Assembly (NCBI RefSeq): GCF_000227135.1
Contig: NC_018253.1
Span: 158,313-222,312, forward strand
Direction: 5' to 3'
Source: Leishmania donovani
Taxonomy: Eukaryota; Euglenozoa; Kinetoplastea; Trypanosomatida; Trypanosomatidae
DNA length: 64,000 nt
Below, in pieces: positions 49,083 through 60,600 of this stretch. Within the stretch, counting starts at the first letter, position 1; each line of letters begins with the position of its first letter. Both the position numbers and the translations under genes were made by a program. Under the pieces are notes generated by a model that searched no databases, was not told the DNA's origin, and saw only the letters and a list, made by a program, of their open reading frames with translations.

Positions 49083-49133
49083 CTGCGATGATAACCACAA
49101 GCACAAGGGGGGAGAAGGGAGAGAAGAGACGAG
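49083..49133 (-). promoter_or_regulatory. Predicted trans-splice acceptor of the GID2-like gene
   Basis: The sense strand has a CTCGTCTCTTCTCTCCC-type tract and a first AG at 49083-49084 (CATCGCAG), about 24 bases before the ATG at 49059. Confidence 0.5.
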
Positions 49134-51523
49134 GCGGGGAGACACAGGCGCGATCGTGTGGCGGGTGGCAGAGCGCCAGGCTACGCTGAGAAAACCGTAC
49201 AAAAAGGCAAGAAAGATGGGGAAAGTGGCAAAAGAGACAAGTACTTCAGGAATCCCTCGGTACGGCTACAGAGGAGGCGGCGGTCTGGATGCGTGTCGCT
49301 CTTGGCGAGGGTGCGAAAGAGGGCCACAGTCGCGCACGCACACAGGACACGAAGGAAACGGAGAGAAGACAGAGAGACGCACACGAATCCGCCCCACCGA
49401 CGACGCGTCGAATGAGGCCACAGCTGATGCCGCTGCTTTCCCCTGGGTACAGGTGGCGCACAGACGCAGCAGCGCCACGAGTACTGCTGCGACGGCAAAA
49501 GTGACCGGAATAGCAGTCGCCCCAAGACCCAGAAGAGTGCTGCGGAGGAGGAGAAGGACAGCAGAGAATCGCGCCCGCGACGCGAACACAGACAGACGCA
49601 GCAACAACAACGGCACAAGGAGAGCGCAACACACACGACGCCCAAGGAGAGGAAAACGCACAAGCGTGCGTGAGAGGGAGGAGCAAGAGCAGAAGGAGGA
49701 GAGAAGAGGGCGGTTGAGGGAAGGGAGAGGTAAAAGAGAAGGCAAGCGAGGAGAGACGGAAAGAAAAGCGAAACAGTGCGTGCGCGTGTGTGTGTTTGCA
49801 TAAAACACGCACAGGCTAGAACTAAAAGGAAAAGACGACGACGAAAGGAAGAGGGAGACAACGGGGAGAAAATAGCGAGACGAGACACAGCACGCCAAAG
49901 ACCACAGGGCGGAGAAACCGGCGTGGGCGTTTTGCGTGTGAGGGGGAGAACCACTAGAAGAACTACAGAGAGAAGGAGACGTGCGGGGCAGTCGCGTGAG
50001 CGACTCATCAGGAGAGGGAGCGCAGACGGAAAGAAGCGAGGGAAAGAACGGGGATGTGGGGAGGAAGCAGAAACATAGAGAGAAGCAAAGGCAAAAGCGG
50101 CGGAGAGAGAAGTGTCAGAGAGAGAAAGAGGAGGGAGGGCAAGGAAAGGGGTTCAACACAGAGTCTCACAGTCGCGCGCAACACATTCACAGATACATGC
50201 GCAGCAGATAACTGTCGAGGGAGATGAATAGGGGGAGGGGCAAGATAATAAAAGCCTCCAGCCACGTGGCACACAAAGAGGAGAGAGTGTGTTGGTGATA
50301 GAGGTGGTACGAGAGGGAGAAAAGGGACAATGGTGAAAGCAGCGAGACTTGTATGTGTGTGTGTGTGTGTGTGCCTGTGAAGGGAAACGAGGACGAATCA
50401 GATGGCGGCTTGCAACCACAATGGTGACACAGACGCGTACACAAGCGGATTGAGAAAGGAGATGAATGGAAACCAACGAGCTGCCGAGAGGAGGAAGAAA
50501 GAGGTACACAAGATGGATGAGAACAATCGACTTTGACGCGCCTGGCCTCTTTCTTTCCTCCCCAGTGTATAGAGGGAAGAGGAAGAAGGCAGAAACGCAG
50601 ATGCGGATTGGCTGTAGAGTTGACGTCGAATCGATTTTCTTCCTTCTTCTTTCGCGTCTGTACGCTCTGCCTATTGCTCCGTCCGCGTCTGTGAGTCGGG
50701 TCGAGTCAGAACACAGACTTTGGATGGTAGTGCCAGGGAATGGGTAGGAGGAGAGAGAAGTGAGAAGAAAGAGTGGGTGCGTATGTGTGTACGGCAGACG
50801 TACGTCAGGTATGCGCGCGCGTACCTGCACGCGAGGAGAGAAGACAGCGGGATCGCGTAAGGCGAGGGAAGGGCGTGTGTGCGCGGTGTGTGGAAGAGGA
50901 GTGAAAGGCACGCGACGCCGTGCGTGATATGTACGGGAGAAATGTAAGATGAGGTAGAGGGGAGTTGAATGTATCGGAGGAAGGTGCGTAGAAGAGGAGA
51001 CAGTGTTAAGACATTACGTCGCGATACGCAGTACTCCCTCTCTGCGCGACACGGAACTACGCCGCTGACAGGCTTCCCCTCGCCCACTTCCTCCTTCGAC
51101 TTCTGCCGGCTCGCTGTTCGCGGGCGCATGGACCCCACAAAACAAAGAGACGAAGAGGAAGACAAGAAAGACGCCGAGAGGAAAAACACCGTGACGCACT
51201 ACCGTCTAAATGGAGCACACTCGCGTCATTGCCCGCGGCGTTCGTGTGTCTCTGCACCCCGTCGCCTTCATGTGGCACACACACGCACGCACTACAGTGC
51301 TGCTGATGGTACATCTTCCCGCTGCACCTCTTTATGTTCTGCTTTGTTTTGTTGCTTCTTCTCACTTCACAGTGATGGGGGAGGGGGAATGAATCGACTG
51401 CCGCTGCTGCGGACGGGTAAGGTCACAGCCGGCGTGCCTCCCACCCACCCACAGCAATTCTCTTCTTCTCAGCCTAGGCAAAGAAAGAGCGAGCGAGAGA
51501 GGGAGAGAGCCGTCTGAAGCAAG

Positions 51524-51551
51524 TTTGTGTGTGTGTGTGTGTGTGTGTGTG
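51524..51551. repeat. (TG)n dinucleotide repeat
   Basis: About 13 TG units within the long non-coding stretch. Confidence 0.9.
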
Positions 51552-52568
51552 GGAGGGGGGAGAGAGGAGAGAGAAGAGAGGGTGTGTGTGAGTGGGTGCT
51601 TGCAGGCGAGAACATCGATAGCCATATAGCAAGGGGCACGTGTGGTGACGTAAGTGACAGACGCCTCAGCCCAACACCCCCGCCTCTCTCCCCCTCCCCC
51701 TCCTTTTTTTGAGAGGGGGGAGGCGAAGATGAGAGAGGGGCGGAAGTGTTGGGTTGAGGCGTCCATGCGCGTGTTTTTTTTTGTTCGTTTGTAACGGAGG
51801 AAGAAAAAGGTGGAGGGAGGTGCGCAGAGGTGCAGGGAGGTACAGGGAAGTGTGCCCAAACGTACATCGATACCAAACCACCAACAGCGTGGACACGGCA
51901 GCAACACACACATGGAGAGAGGGAAAGAGATCCAATTGCTCACAGCCACAGGGGAGACACACCAACGACAGCAGACGAAAAAAAAAAACAAGATGCACGA
52001 GAAGGAGAGGGGCATATGTCCCCTACACATCATCCGCCACATGTTACTCATGAGAACCAAGTAAAAGAGGAACAAATGGAGGTGGAGGGGGGGGGTCCGA
52101 CGTAGCGAGAGCGGGACACGTCGAATGTGTGGGTGGCTGGGTGTGGGTGCACACCTGTCTGATCCTTCTGCGCCTGTGCGCGTGCGACGTCCGGGAGGGG
52201 GAGACAGAGGGATAGAGATGGCTCGCATCTGCGCCTGCAGCACGGCTTGTTCTCTCTCTTTCCTGTGAAATGCCTTTTCGTTTGTCCTCATCACGCCGTG
52301 CCGTGCCCTTCGCTGGCACAGCCCCTTACGAGTCGCGCATTGGGTTGGTGTGACGATGGCCACGTTTTTTTTTTTGCCCGCCACGCTGCACGCCCACACA
52401 CTAGAGAGGGGCACACAAACGACGAAGGGGCACGGGAGGACGGGCACAAGCAAATCAAGAGAAACGCGAGCCTAGAGGAGTTAGCGCAGAACAAGGGCTT
52501 CGCACAATAAGCGAGAAGGCTTCTTTCTACGCTCGTCACCGTGCCCATTTCTCTGCCGTGCAGCATGC

Positions 52569-53101
52569 GCTCCGCTCTGCCCCCGCCCCGTCACAGGCCC
52601 ACCTCCCGTCGTGCGAAGCAGCCGCGCACACAAGCCAGCACGGCAACGCGCCGACACCATCATCTGAGAGCAGGGCCCGCGCACCAAACGCTACCCACAC
52701 CCGCCTCGCAGTCGCCCGCATTGTGCCGGTTGGCGACTGGTGCGTCCCCCTCGCGGTGGTGCAGGCCCCACACACCCACACCCACACACACACGCACACA
52801 TGCCAGTGGGCAGTGTGAGGGTCGGCTGTGATGCGCTCGAGTCACGCTGGCACGCCGCCCGTCACATGGATGGCACAACCGAGCTCACGGTCGCAGGTCG
52901 CCCCGACGCAGCGCCGCCCAGGACCTGTCCACAGACATCAGCAGCCATGCATCGCTCTAGCTTCGCTACGTCGTAGGCGCTTGAGTCTGCCGCCACCAGA
53001 AGCGGTTCGGCATTTTTGGCAGGGGGATAGAGGAGGGAGGGGTGGAATCTGATCGGCTCCCTCCCGCGCAGAGGGGGGGGAGGGTGCACTGGACCCTGCT
53101 G
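52569..53101 (-). mobile_element. SIDER-like short retroposon, copy 2 (intact reference copy)
   Basis: This 533 bp element aligns along its whole length with copy 1 near 10.8-11.7 kb. I noticed only a handful of substitutions (for example in CCCCCGCCCCGTC, CAGTCGCCCGC and GGTGGAATCTG) and a slightly different CA-repeat interior. Both copies begin GCTCCGCTCTGCCCCC and end at CCCTG(C/T)TG, after which the flanks are unrelated. It lies downstream of the RCC1-repeat gene, so probably in that gene's 3' UTR. SIDER identity is inferred from length, placement and dispersal. I did not identify a poly(A) tail or target-site duplication. Confidence 0.62.
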
Positions 53102-53884
53102 GCACAACACTCTGATGTGTGTGTGTGTGTGTGTGTGCGTGCGTCCACTTACCCCCTCTTGCCATGATGGACACCACCACCGAACACACAAGGAAGGAAA
53201 TACGCAAAAACACTAAGGCACACTGGAGAACAAGAAAAGGAAGGACGAATGTGTGGGGGGTGCAAAACACATAGAATGGCCGACGCACCCACAGACGGAG
53301 CGACGAAAGGGGGAGCGCGAGTATGCATGGGGCCTGCGCCACGTCCGGCGAGAAAAGAGAGAAGAGAGAAGAGGGAAGAGGGAGGAGGGCAACACATACA
53401 GAGAACACGAGAGATGCAGAGACGTAGAAAAAAAGGCGGAAAAGATGAGGATGCACGTGATATGTGGGGAGGGAGGGGGAGCAAGACCAACGCAAAGCAA
53501 ACATAACGATGGTGAGCAAATACAAGAACAGATCAGCAGCGTATGCGCATGCACACGTGTAGGAACAAGAGGCAGGGGCAGGGACACAGGGATGGCGGGG
53601 GAGATGTGAGAATGGAGGAGGGGAAGGGAAAGAGGGCCTGGAAAGACGCGCACAAACGAGTGCAAGGAAGACGGCAAATGAAAAAGACGACGACATTGTT
53701 GCTGGACTGCTCTACGCCCCTTCGCATGGCGTGGTGATGCACACACACGTGCGCACAGGCGGAGGCGGCGGCGGCGGCGGCGGCGACGGCGGCCCACTCT
53801 CGATCGGCTTCCTTCTCTTCTCCACACCGCTTACCTGCTTGTGAGACTCTTCGTTGGGTGGGGCGTGTCCATGTTTTCACACCA

Positions 53885-56431
53885 TCACCGCACCTGCGCG
53901 GCGTATTTGCGCACCAGTCGTTCGGGCTGCTCCCGCATCCCCACTATTGCCTCCGTGACGACGGCCTCTGGAATCGGGTCCTTCTCGAGCAGCGCAATGA
54001 CATGCTCCAGACCGCCAAACAGCTTCAGCCCACGTAAGTGCTCTGCTTGTATGTTCTCTGGCTTCAGCTTCTCCGGCAAGCTGTCGACATCATTGAAGGA
54101 CCTACTTGCGTATGAGGTGGAGTCGAACTCCATCACCCCGGAGAAATGGAACGTGTTATTGTGGGTAAGCGCCAGCGAGAAGTACTTGCCGAGGCACGCT
54201 TCCCGCACATTCTCCAGCACCGGCGTCGGCGTCACCACCTTGCTACCCAACGTGTCAAGCTGGTTCTTATCGTTGACGCCCCACACATACAGCCTCGCGT
54301 TGTCGTCGATGCCGTAACTTGTGTAGCAGCCGCAGCCGATGCGGGTGAAGAAGGCGCCGTGTGTGATGCGGATCGGGGTGTAGTAGTGCTCGCAGTCACC
54401 CGTGCCCAGGCGCCCACCTGTCCCGATGCCCCAGGCGTAGATCTCGCCAATGGCGTTGAGCGCCATCCCGTGCCAGCCGCCGGCGGCGACTTGAATGATA
54501 CCCTTGAGACTGTCGATGAGCAGCGGCGACAGCACGACACCACGGGTTTCGCCAGAGATGTTGCGCATTATCATGTGGGCCGGAACGACCTTCGGATCCG
54601 GCTCCAGTCCTACGCCACAGCATTCGATCGTGCCCCAGCTGTACACCTGGCCGGACGCGCTGAGAGCTAGTGCGAAGTAGCTGCCACATGACACCTGGAT
54701 GATCTCCTTGTCGGCAAGCCAAGTAATCTCGCGAGGTTGCGAGATGCGCTGGTACTTCTTCGGGTCAACGCCGAGGCCGCACTGGGCAAAGCTGTTGTTG
54801 CCCCAAGCGAAGACCCGCTCCCCCTCAGTGATGGCCATTGAAAAAGAGAAGCCGGCCGCGACGGACGTGATGATGGTGCGGGAAAAGAAGCCGATGCGCG
54901 TCGCCTGCGGGTACACGGGAACACGGTCCTGCGTAAAGTGCTTCGCCTGCGCCGTGTCAAAGCCGAGCTGCCCCCACCCGCCTACGCCGAAGGAGTAGCA
55001 GCTGCCGCGCCGACTAATCATCAGAGTAAAGCCCGCGCCAACGCCGCAGGACAAGATGCCCTCCTTGAGCCCAACGGAGGTGACCGAGACGGGTACGCCG
55101 CGGTGGGGAACACCGAGGACAAGCATCGTTGTGTTCTTCGGGATCGTCAGAGATAGCCCGTGCGTTGGCCCGCTCTTCGTCCACAGGGTGGTGTAGTTCT
55201 CCAAGATCGCCTGGCAGCGCACCATGCGCATGCCGTAGCCAATACCGACACCCAGGCCCAACCCTGTTCCGTAGACGACGACGTCGCCGTTGTTCAGCAG
55301 GAGCGTCGTGTGCATGCGGCCGCAGCTCGCGTGAATCACCTTGCGCCCACCCGTGATGTTCATCTTTGTCGGCACCGGCACCGAGTACTCGCCCACTACG
55401 CCGCACTGGCCGCCCTGGTTATCGCCGCAGGCGTAGGCGTTGCCGTCGTCAGCAATGAAGACGGTGTGGAAGGAGCCGCAGGCGACGTCGACAACACACT
55501 TACCCTTCATGGCCGTCACCACCTCCGGCGACAGGTGGTCATCCTGGTCACCGTGGCCAAGACGGCCGCTGTTGCCTATGCCCCACGTGTAGACAGAGCC
55601 GTCCGCCGACACTGCCGCGTAGTGCCAGGGGCCGCTAGAGAGGAGCTTGATGTTCTTGTCATCGAGGCTGTCGATGCGCACCGGCACGCGCGCCACTACT
55701 CGGGACTCTGACTGCGGAGATTGCACCAACTCTAAACCCGCGGCAGCCAACTTCTCCGCAACGGTGTCGCGGTCGCCGAGCAGCGTCACCTCACCCCAAC
55801 CGTAGACCGCGCCCGATATGGTCCGCGCCAGCACACTGTAGTTGGAGCACGCCACTTCCACTACGCTCTCGCCTGGCACAACGCGCAGCTGCCCATAGCC
55901 GCAGCACGTGTTGTTGAGATCCTGGTGGCACTGCCCGCAGTTGTTTGCGCCCCATGTGAAGACGTTACCCTTCAGGGACACGCACGCATAGAAGGCAGAT
56001 CCAGCCGCGACATCCACGACTACGTCGTCCTGCGTGAAGGGAATGACGTCTACCTGTCCAGGGCAGATGGGCATGTTCGCCTCGTTCGCGATCACACGCG
56101 GGCAGAAGCGCGGGTTTCCAACGCCGAGCTCACCCCACATGCCGCCGCCCATGGCCATCAAGATGTTGCGCACGCCGAGCCAAACAGACGAGAGACCGCC
56201 GCAGGCCATGCGGATCGGCTTGTCATGGCCGCCAATCATCATCGGCGTCACCAGGTTGTAGCGGAAGTTTGTGCCGAGCTCGCCATTGCGGCAGAAGCCC
56301 CAGCCAACGATAACGCCATCGCCGCTGATGTAGCGCTCCACGAGCTTGCGCGTGGCTGGGGACACGTTCTCCATGTTGGCGTACAGGGCGCCAAGCGTCT
56401 CCATGACAGGTTGCATGGTTGCGACTTGCAT
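53885..56431 (-). CDS. RCC1-repeat protein, smaller paralogue
   Basis: This encodes 848 residues from the ATG at 56431. Nearly the whole chain is built of RCC1-type blades, marked by recurring YxWG and GQLG/GRLG blocks and by cysteine-plus-glycine strands such as VACGSFHTVF, VSCGSYFALAL and VAAGGWHGMAL. There are more than the seven blades of one propeller, so two propellers are likely. Some RCC1 propellers act as exchange factors for Ran-type GTPases, but others are scaffolds. No nuclear signal or partner domain is visible. The C-terminal 60 residues (GLEHVIALLEKDPIPEAVV) are helical and match the end of the next gene upstream, as does the block GIGYGMRMVRCQAILENYTTL in the centre, so the two genes are paralogues. 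Residue 6 offers an alternative start Met. Confidence 0.9.
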   Translation of the reverse strand: MQVATMQPVMETLGALYANMENVSPATRKLVERYISGDGVIVGWGFCRNGELGTNFRYNLVTPMMIGGHDKPIRMACGGLSSVWLGVRNILMAMGGGMWGELGVGNPRFCPRVIANEANMPICPGQVDVIPFTQDDVVVDVAAGSAFYACVSLKGNVFTWGANNCGQCHQDLNNTCCGYGQLRVVPGESVVEVACSNYSVLARTISGAVYGWGEVTLLGDRDTVAEKLAAAGLELVQSPQSESRVVARVPVRIDSLDDKNIKLLSSGPWHYAAVSADGSVYTWGIGNSGRLGHGDQDDHLSPEVVTAMKGKCVVDVACGSFHTVFIADDGNAYACGDNQGGQCGVVGEYSVPVPTKMNITGGRKVIHASCGRMHTTLLLNNGDVVVYGTGLGLGVGIGYGMRMVRCQAILENYTTLWTKSGPTHGLSLTIPKNTTMLVLGVPHRGVPVSVTSVGLKEGILSCGVGAGFTLMISRRGSCYSFGVGGWGQLGFDTAQAKHFTQDRVPVYPQATRIGFFSRTIITSVAAGFSFSMAITEGERVFAWGNNSFAQCGLGVDPKKYQRISQPREITWLADKEIIQVSCGSYFALALSASGQVYSWGTIECCGVGLEPDPKVVPAHMIMRNISGETRGVVLSPLLIDSLKGIIQVAAGGWHGMALNAIGEIYAWGIGTGGRLGTGDCEHYYTPIRITHGAFFTRIGCGCYTSYGIDDNARLYVWGVNDKNQLDTLGSKVVTPTPVLENVREACLGKYFSLALTHNNTFHFSGVMEFDSTSYASRSFNDVDSLPEKLKPENIQAEHLRGLKLFGGLEHVIALLEKDPIPEAVVTEAIVGMREQPERLVRKYAAQVR

Positions 56432-57655
56432 ATTCGTGTTGTGCTAGGTAAAGCTACCCCAATGAACGACCCCAGTGACAGGCGGGGCCTGCCGAAGGAA
56501 GAAAAGAGCGGATGGGGGATACAGGGGGGGGGGCGTCGTATGTTCCGGCGTACGTATGTGGATGTGCGGCTGCTTGTGTTGATGTGAAAGCAGTGAAGGT
56601 GGAGAGAGAGACGTTTGGGGGACGCCGTAGAGGCAAGGTGAGCACCTCAGAGTAGGGGGAGGGGGGGGGGGGTAAGACTGTGGTAGTCGGGGTGGGGTGG
56701 GGTGGGGCGGGCAAATGCGGAGGAGGGGGGGATGAGGGGACCAATGTGCGCATACGAGGATCCACCAAAGGAGGGAAAGCAATGATGCCGTGGACGAACA
56801 AGAAGGCACACATCCGTGGCAGACAGTCCATAGAAGGAGAGGAGGCTGAGAAAGAGGCGCAAAGATGAGCCGGCCACTTTTTAGTGTTTATGAGCTCACG
56901 GCGTATTCTGTGTGCCTGTGTAAAGGAATGGTGAGGCTTGCGGCGCATCGACCATGACATACACGCACACACACACACTGATGCGCACATAAGCGATTGG
57001 TTTCGAACGAATTGGAGGAAAGGAGGTGGAAGCGACGCGCTCTGATCAGCGAGGGGGAAAGGCACGCTGCGTCTGCGATGGCAACGCAGTCCCACACGCG
57101 AATGTCAAGCCTACTCGTGGTGGCGTACGCTTCGTTTCTCCCAATGCATGCCTCTCGCACGCGCTCTGTTGCCGTCTCTGCTTCCTGCCGCGTGATCCCT
57201 TTCCTTGTTCGGAAAGCCGCTCACGGGTGAAGATCTCCCCCCCCCCACTCCCCTCTGAGCCTCCCTCGCCTCTGCTGCGTCAGTCTGCATGCGACTGAGG
57301 GGACGAATGTACAGAGAAAGACGAGAAGGGACACCGGGAAGGAGCCAGAGGAGGGCAGTACAGTGGCACGGTAAGGTGGCGGCCCTTTATCTGCCACATA
57401 TGCACACACACACAAGCACGAACGCACCATAGACAGACTGCCTGGCATTCCGTGCGGAGCGCATACGCACAGCCACGAAAAAAAAAAAATTAAACTCAAA
57501 AAAAAAGAAGGCGGGCGGGGCGGTGAAGGGGCGACCGCATCGTATACGTGATTCTTTACACACAGAGAGGTCAACACAAGCTCACACAGCGCCTTTCCCC
57601 CGCCCCTTGTGCACGCGCACACTCCTCCCACCCTTTTATGCTCTCCCTCTCTGGT
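56432..57655. other. Intergenic spacer between the two RCC1-repeat genes
   Basis: It contains G runs at 56527-56534 and 56659-56671, a (GGGGT)n patch near 56690-56710, and A runs at 57478-57489 and 57499-57507. No gene is supported. Confidence 0.6.
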
Positions 57656-60600
57656 TCACGCCTCCCGCACGGCATTCTCGGTCTGGCGCAGGAGCACTTG
57701 AAGGCCCGTCTGTGCCATACCCACCTCAGCCGCCGAGGGCCGATATTTCTCCATGACAATGCAGATTTGCTCCCAGCCAGCGAAGCAGCGGATGCCCAAG
57801 ATGCGCTCATCAGCGGCCGAGGGCGGCGGCGGCGGCGAAGACAACGATGGCTTCGGAAGTTTGGAGGTTGCGGCGGCCCGCACTTTTGGCCCACGTTGAG
57901 CCGGATGTATCCGCGACGGCGTCGGCGCGCGCACTTGTGCCATGGCAGCGGCTCTCGTGGTCGTCGCCGTAGACGAGGCAGCAGCCACTCCTACGTCGGC
58001 TGCTTGGGCGGCGGAGTGATCCGGTGAAAGCGGCAGCATGGGCGGTGCCCGAGTGTCCAAGGTTTCCCACGTCGCAGACAACGGCTTGCGAGCCTGCGCC
58101 ACTGTCGACGTCTTCGCTCGAACGGGAGGCGGTGTGGCTCCATCGCTGGTCCGGCGCAGTGGCATTGGGGTGTATGCGTCCGCCTCGCTGAGAACTTCTG
58201 CATTGGAGAAAAGCGCCCCGGCGTCTGGTGCTGAGTACTCGTCGCTATTGAAGTACGCTTTCGAGGAGGCCAGGTTCGCCTGTGTCTCCTCGTCGACGGT
58301 ATACACGCCCGAGTCGGTTTCGCTGCGGACATCCTCTGTGTCCATCGTACCGAGTGTGACGGCTGTCGCGGCCTGGGGCATGCTCCCTTGCGCGCTTGGA
58401 ATCAGTCCTGAGATGCTCGGGAGGGAGTACGCGGACATCATGTCGTGCCCATGATCTAGCGGCGTCGCATCACGCGCGCCCAGCCGCGGTGAGTTAATGG
58501 ACAGAAGTGGATTGCTCGGTGTGGCGAGGGGCGCCGGTTCGCCGACTATCGTCGCCGCGCGCGAAGACGGGATCGTTGGGCTACCGCGACCTCTGGTCAT
58601 CAGGGGGAGAGAGGGGCTTGCGCGGTGCGGCGGTGACTTGCTGGCGCGCGCAGAAGTGGGTGATGCAGCGGCCGCGCCCATCCCCGAAACGTATGACCGC
58701 GGCGGCGACGGCGGCTGGGGACGGTGTTGATGCTGGCCGTCTGTGGGCAGCATCGCCGACTTGCCGGCAGCCGGGAGGCCAACATAGGAAGATGGCGACG
58801 GTTCCCTGTCGTTCTTGGACGCGCCACCCGCGTCGGCGTTCCCTTGGTGCCCTTGCTGGCACGGTTCAGTCGCCACAGCAGCAGATGCGCCTCCACCGCC
58901 GCTGCCGAGCAAGGATGCACTGAAGCTGGAGCGCGGTTCTGTAGGAGGGCGCCATACCGGCTCGTTGACGTCGATGGAGAAGGGTGGCTGCGGGATGCTG
59001 TGGAAGCTGGACAGGAGATACCTCTGGCCACCATACCGGATCCGACCCGAGACGCTTACCTGACCGTCTTCGAACACCACCACGCCGAACTCACCTGTGA
59101 AGGCGGCGTCTCGCACCTGTCGCGCAACTGCGGTTGGGGTAGCGATGGCGCTGGCGTGGTCAGCCGCCGCATCGCTGCCCTCCTTCTGTCTAGCCGCCAA
59201 GCGTTGAAGAGCGCCGCCGCCGGTGCCGATGCCTGTGCCTTTGCCACTGGTCGGCATGCCACACTCGCCGAACCTGTTCATGCCCCACACCCACAGCTCC
59301 CCCTCATCACTGATCGCGAAGGAGTTGTTGGGCCCGCAGCCAATGCTGCGGATAGTCTGTGAGAGCGCCACCCGCACCGGCGCCGGAGTGACCGACGTGA
59401 AGAGGGTCGAATCGGAGACGTCGGCGGTGCTGCCCGTGCCGAGAACGCCGACGCCCCAGGCGAAGACGCTGCACGACGCCGTCATCGCCACAGCGTGGTG
59501 GAGCCCTGCTGCCACCGCTACAATGTCGCTCAGGCCGGCGACGCGCATCGGCACTGGCACATCGCTACCCTTAGCCTTGGTCGGCGACGTCGGCGCGCCC
59601 AAGCCGCAGTATATGGCCTCGCCGTGGGTGAGCACCTCTCCATCGGCAGTGAGGGCGACAACAAAGGTACCCCCGCACACAATCTGCACAATCCGCTCAC
59701 TTGCGTAGGCGGCGATGCGCACTGGCGAAAAGACTTGCGCGACATCCGCCGGCTGGCACAACTTTCGATGGTCATTGCTGCCCCAACCGTACACGACGCC
59801 GCTAGTGTCAAGGGCGAGAACGAAGTCGGGGCCGCAACGCACATGCTCTATGACGACGTCGGACGGGATATGCACCTCGCGGAAGGCTGCAGCGACGGTG
59901 ACGTCGCCACGACGATTCGGCTTCATGCGGTCTCCAATGCCGAGCTGGCCACGCTCGCCACGTCCAATCGCGACGAGGGAGTTGTTCTCCGACAGGACCA
60001 CGAGGAAGCCTGCGCCGGACCCGGCGCACCGAACACCGCTGCGCACGATCAGGCTCGACACTCGAGACACCTCCTCGATGGTGGAGTGGCCCACCACCAT
60101 CATGGAGGTTCGACGGTGCACGGCACCTGCCATGCTTTGCAGATGGCCGCAGTGCAGCGTCAGCGTCACATAGTTGGTGAGGATGCGCGACGGGGCGCAA
60201 AGCTGGCGTCCGTAGCCGAGGCCGATGCCGCACGTCCTGTACGATCCGCATGCGACAACGTCACCGTCCGCCAGCAAGATGCACGTGTGCTCTCGCGCAC
60301 ACGTCACCGCCACCGCCTTCATCGGAAGCGGCACCATCGTTGGCAAGCGCCGCGGCGCACGCCCGCGCAGCCCGAGCTGCCCCTCGGAGTTCTCGCCAAA
60401 AACGTAGACGGCGCCGGTACTTGTGAGGACGGCGCTGTGGGCGTTGGAGCAGCTTGCATCAACGACAAAAGACGACCGTAGCCCCTCGACAAGTCGTGGC
60501 TTCACTTCTGAGTTGTCGGTGCCGTGCCCAAGTCGCCCATTGCGGCCGACACCCCATGTGTACACCTCGCCTTTCTGTGAGATGGCGAGTGCGTGCCACG

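Larger units (their letters stand above)
49060..53884. other. Long non-coding stretch (4.8 kb) downstream of the RCC1-repeat gene
   Basis: It is the longest gene-free region in the window. From 49100 to 50300 the + strand is extremely purine-rich. A TG run lies at 51524-51551, an A run at 51979-51987, the retroposon-like repeat at 52569-53101, a TG run at 53115-53135 and (GGC)n near 53760-53790. The longest minus-strand frame (363 codons, 51362-52453) has biased Cys/Leu/Ser/His composition and no domain. Much of it is probably the 3' UTR of the RCC1-repeat gene above it. Confidence 0.6.

Noticed and set aside
51362..52453. 363-codon minus-strand frame in the long spacer
   Set aside because: It runs through homopolymers and TG repeats (poly-Phe, poly-Gly, His-Thr repeats) and shows no domain. 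I treat it as chance, with some residual doubt.
56647..56877. Possible G-quadruplex element near 56657-56710 as a regulatory feature
   Set aside because: G runs are common in all spacers of this window; nothing marks this one as functional.
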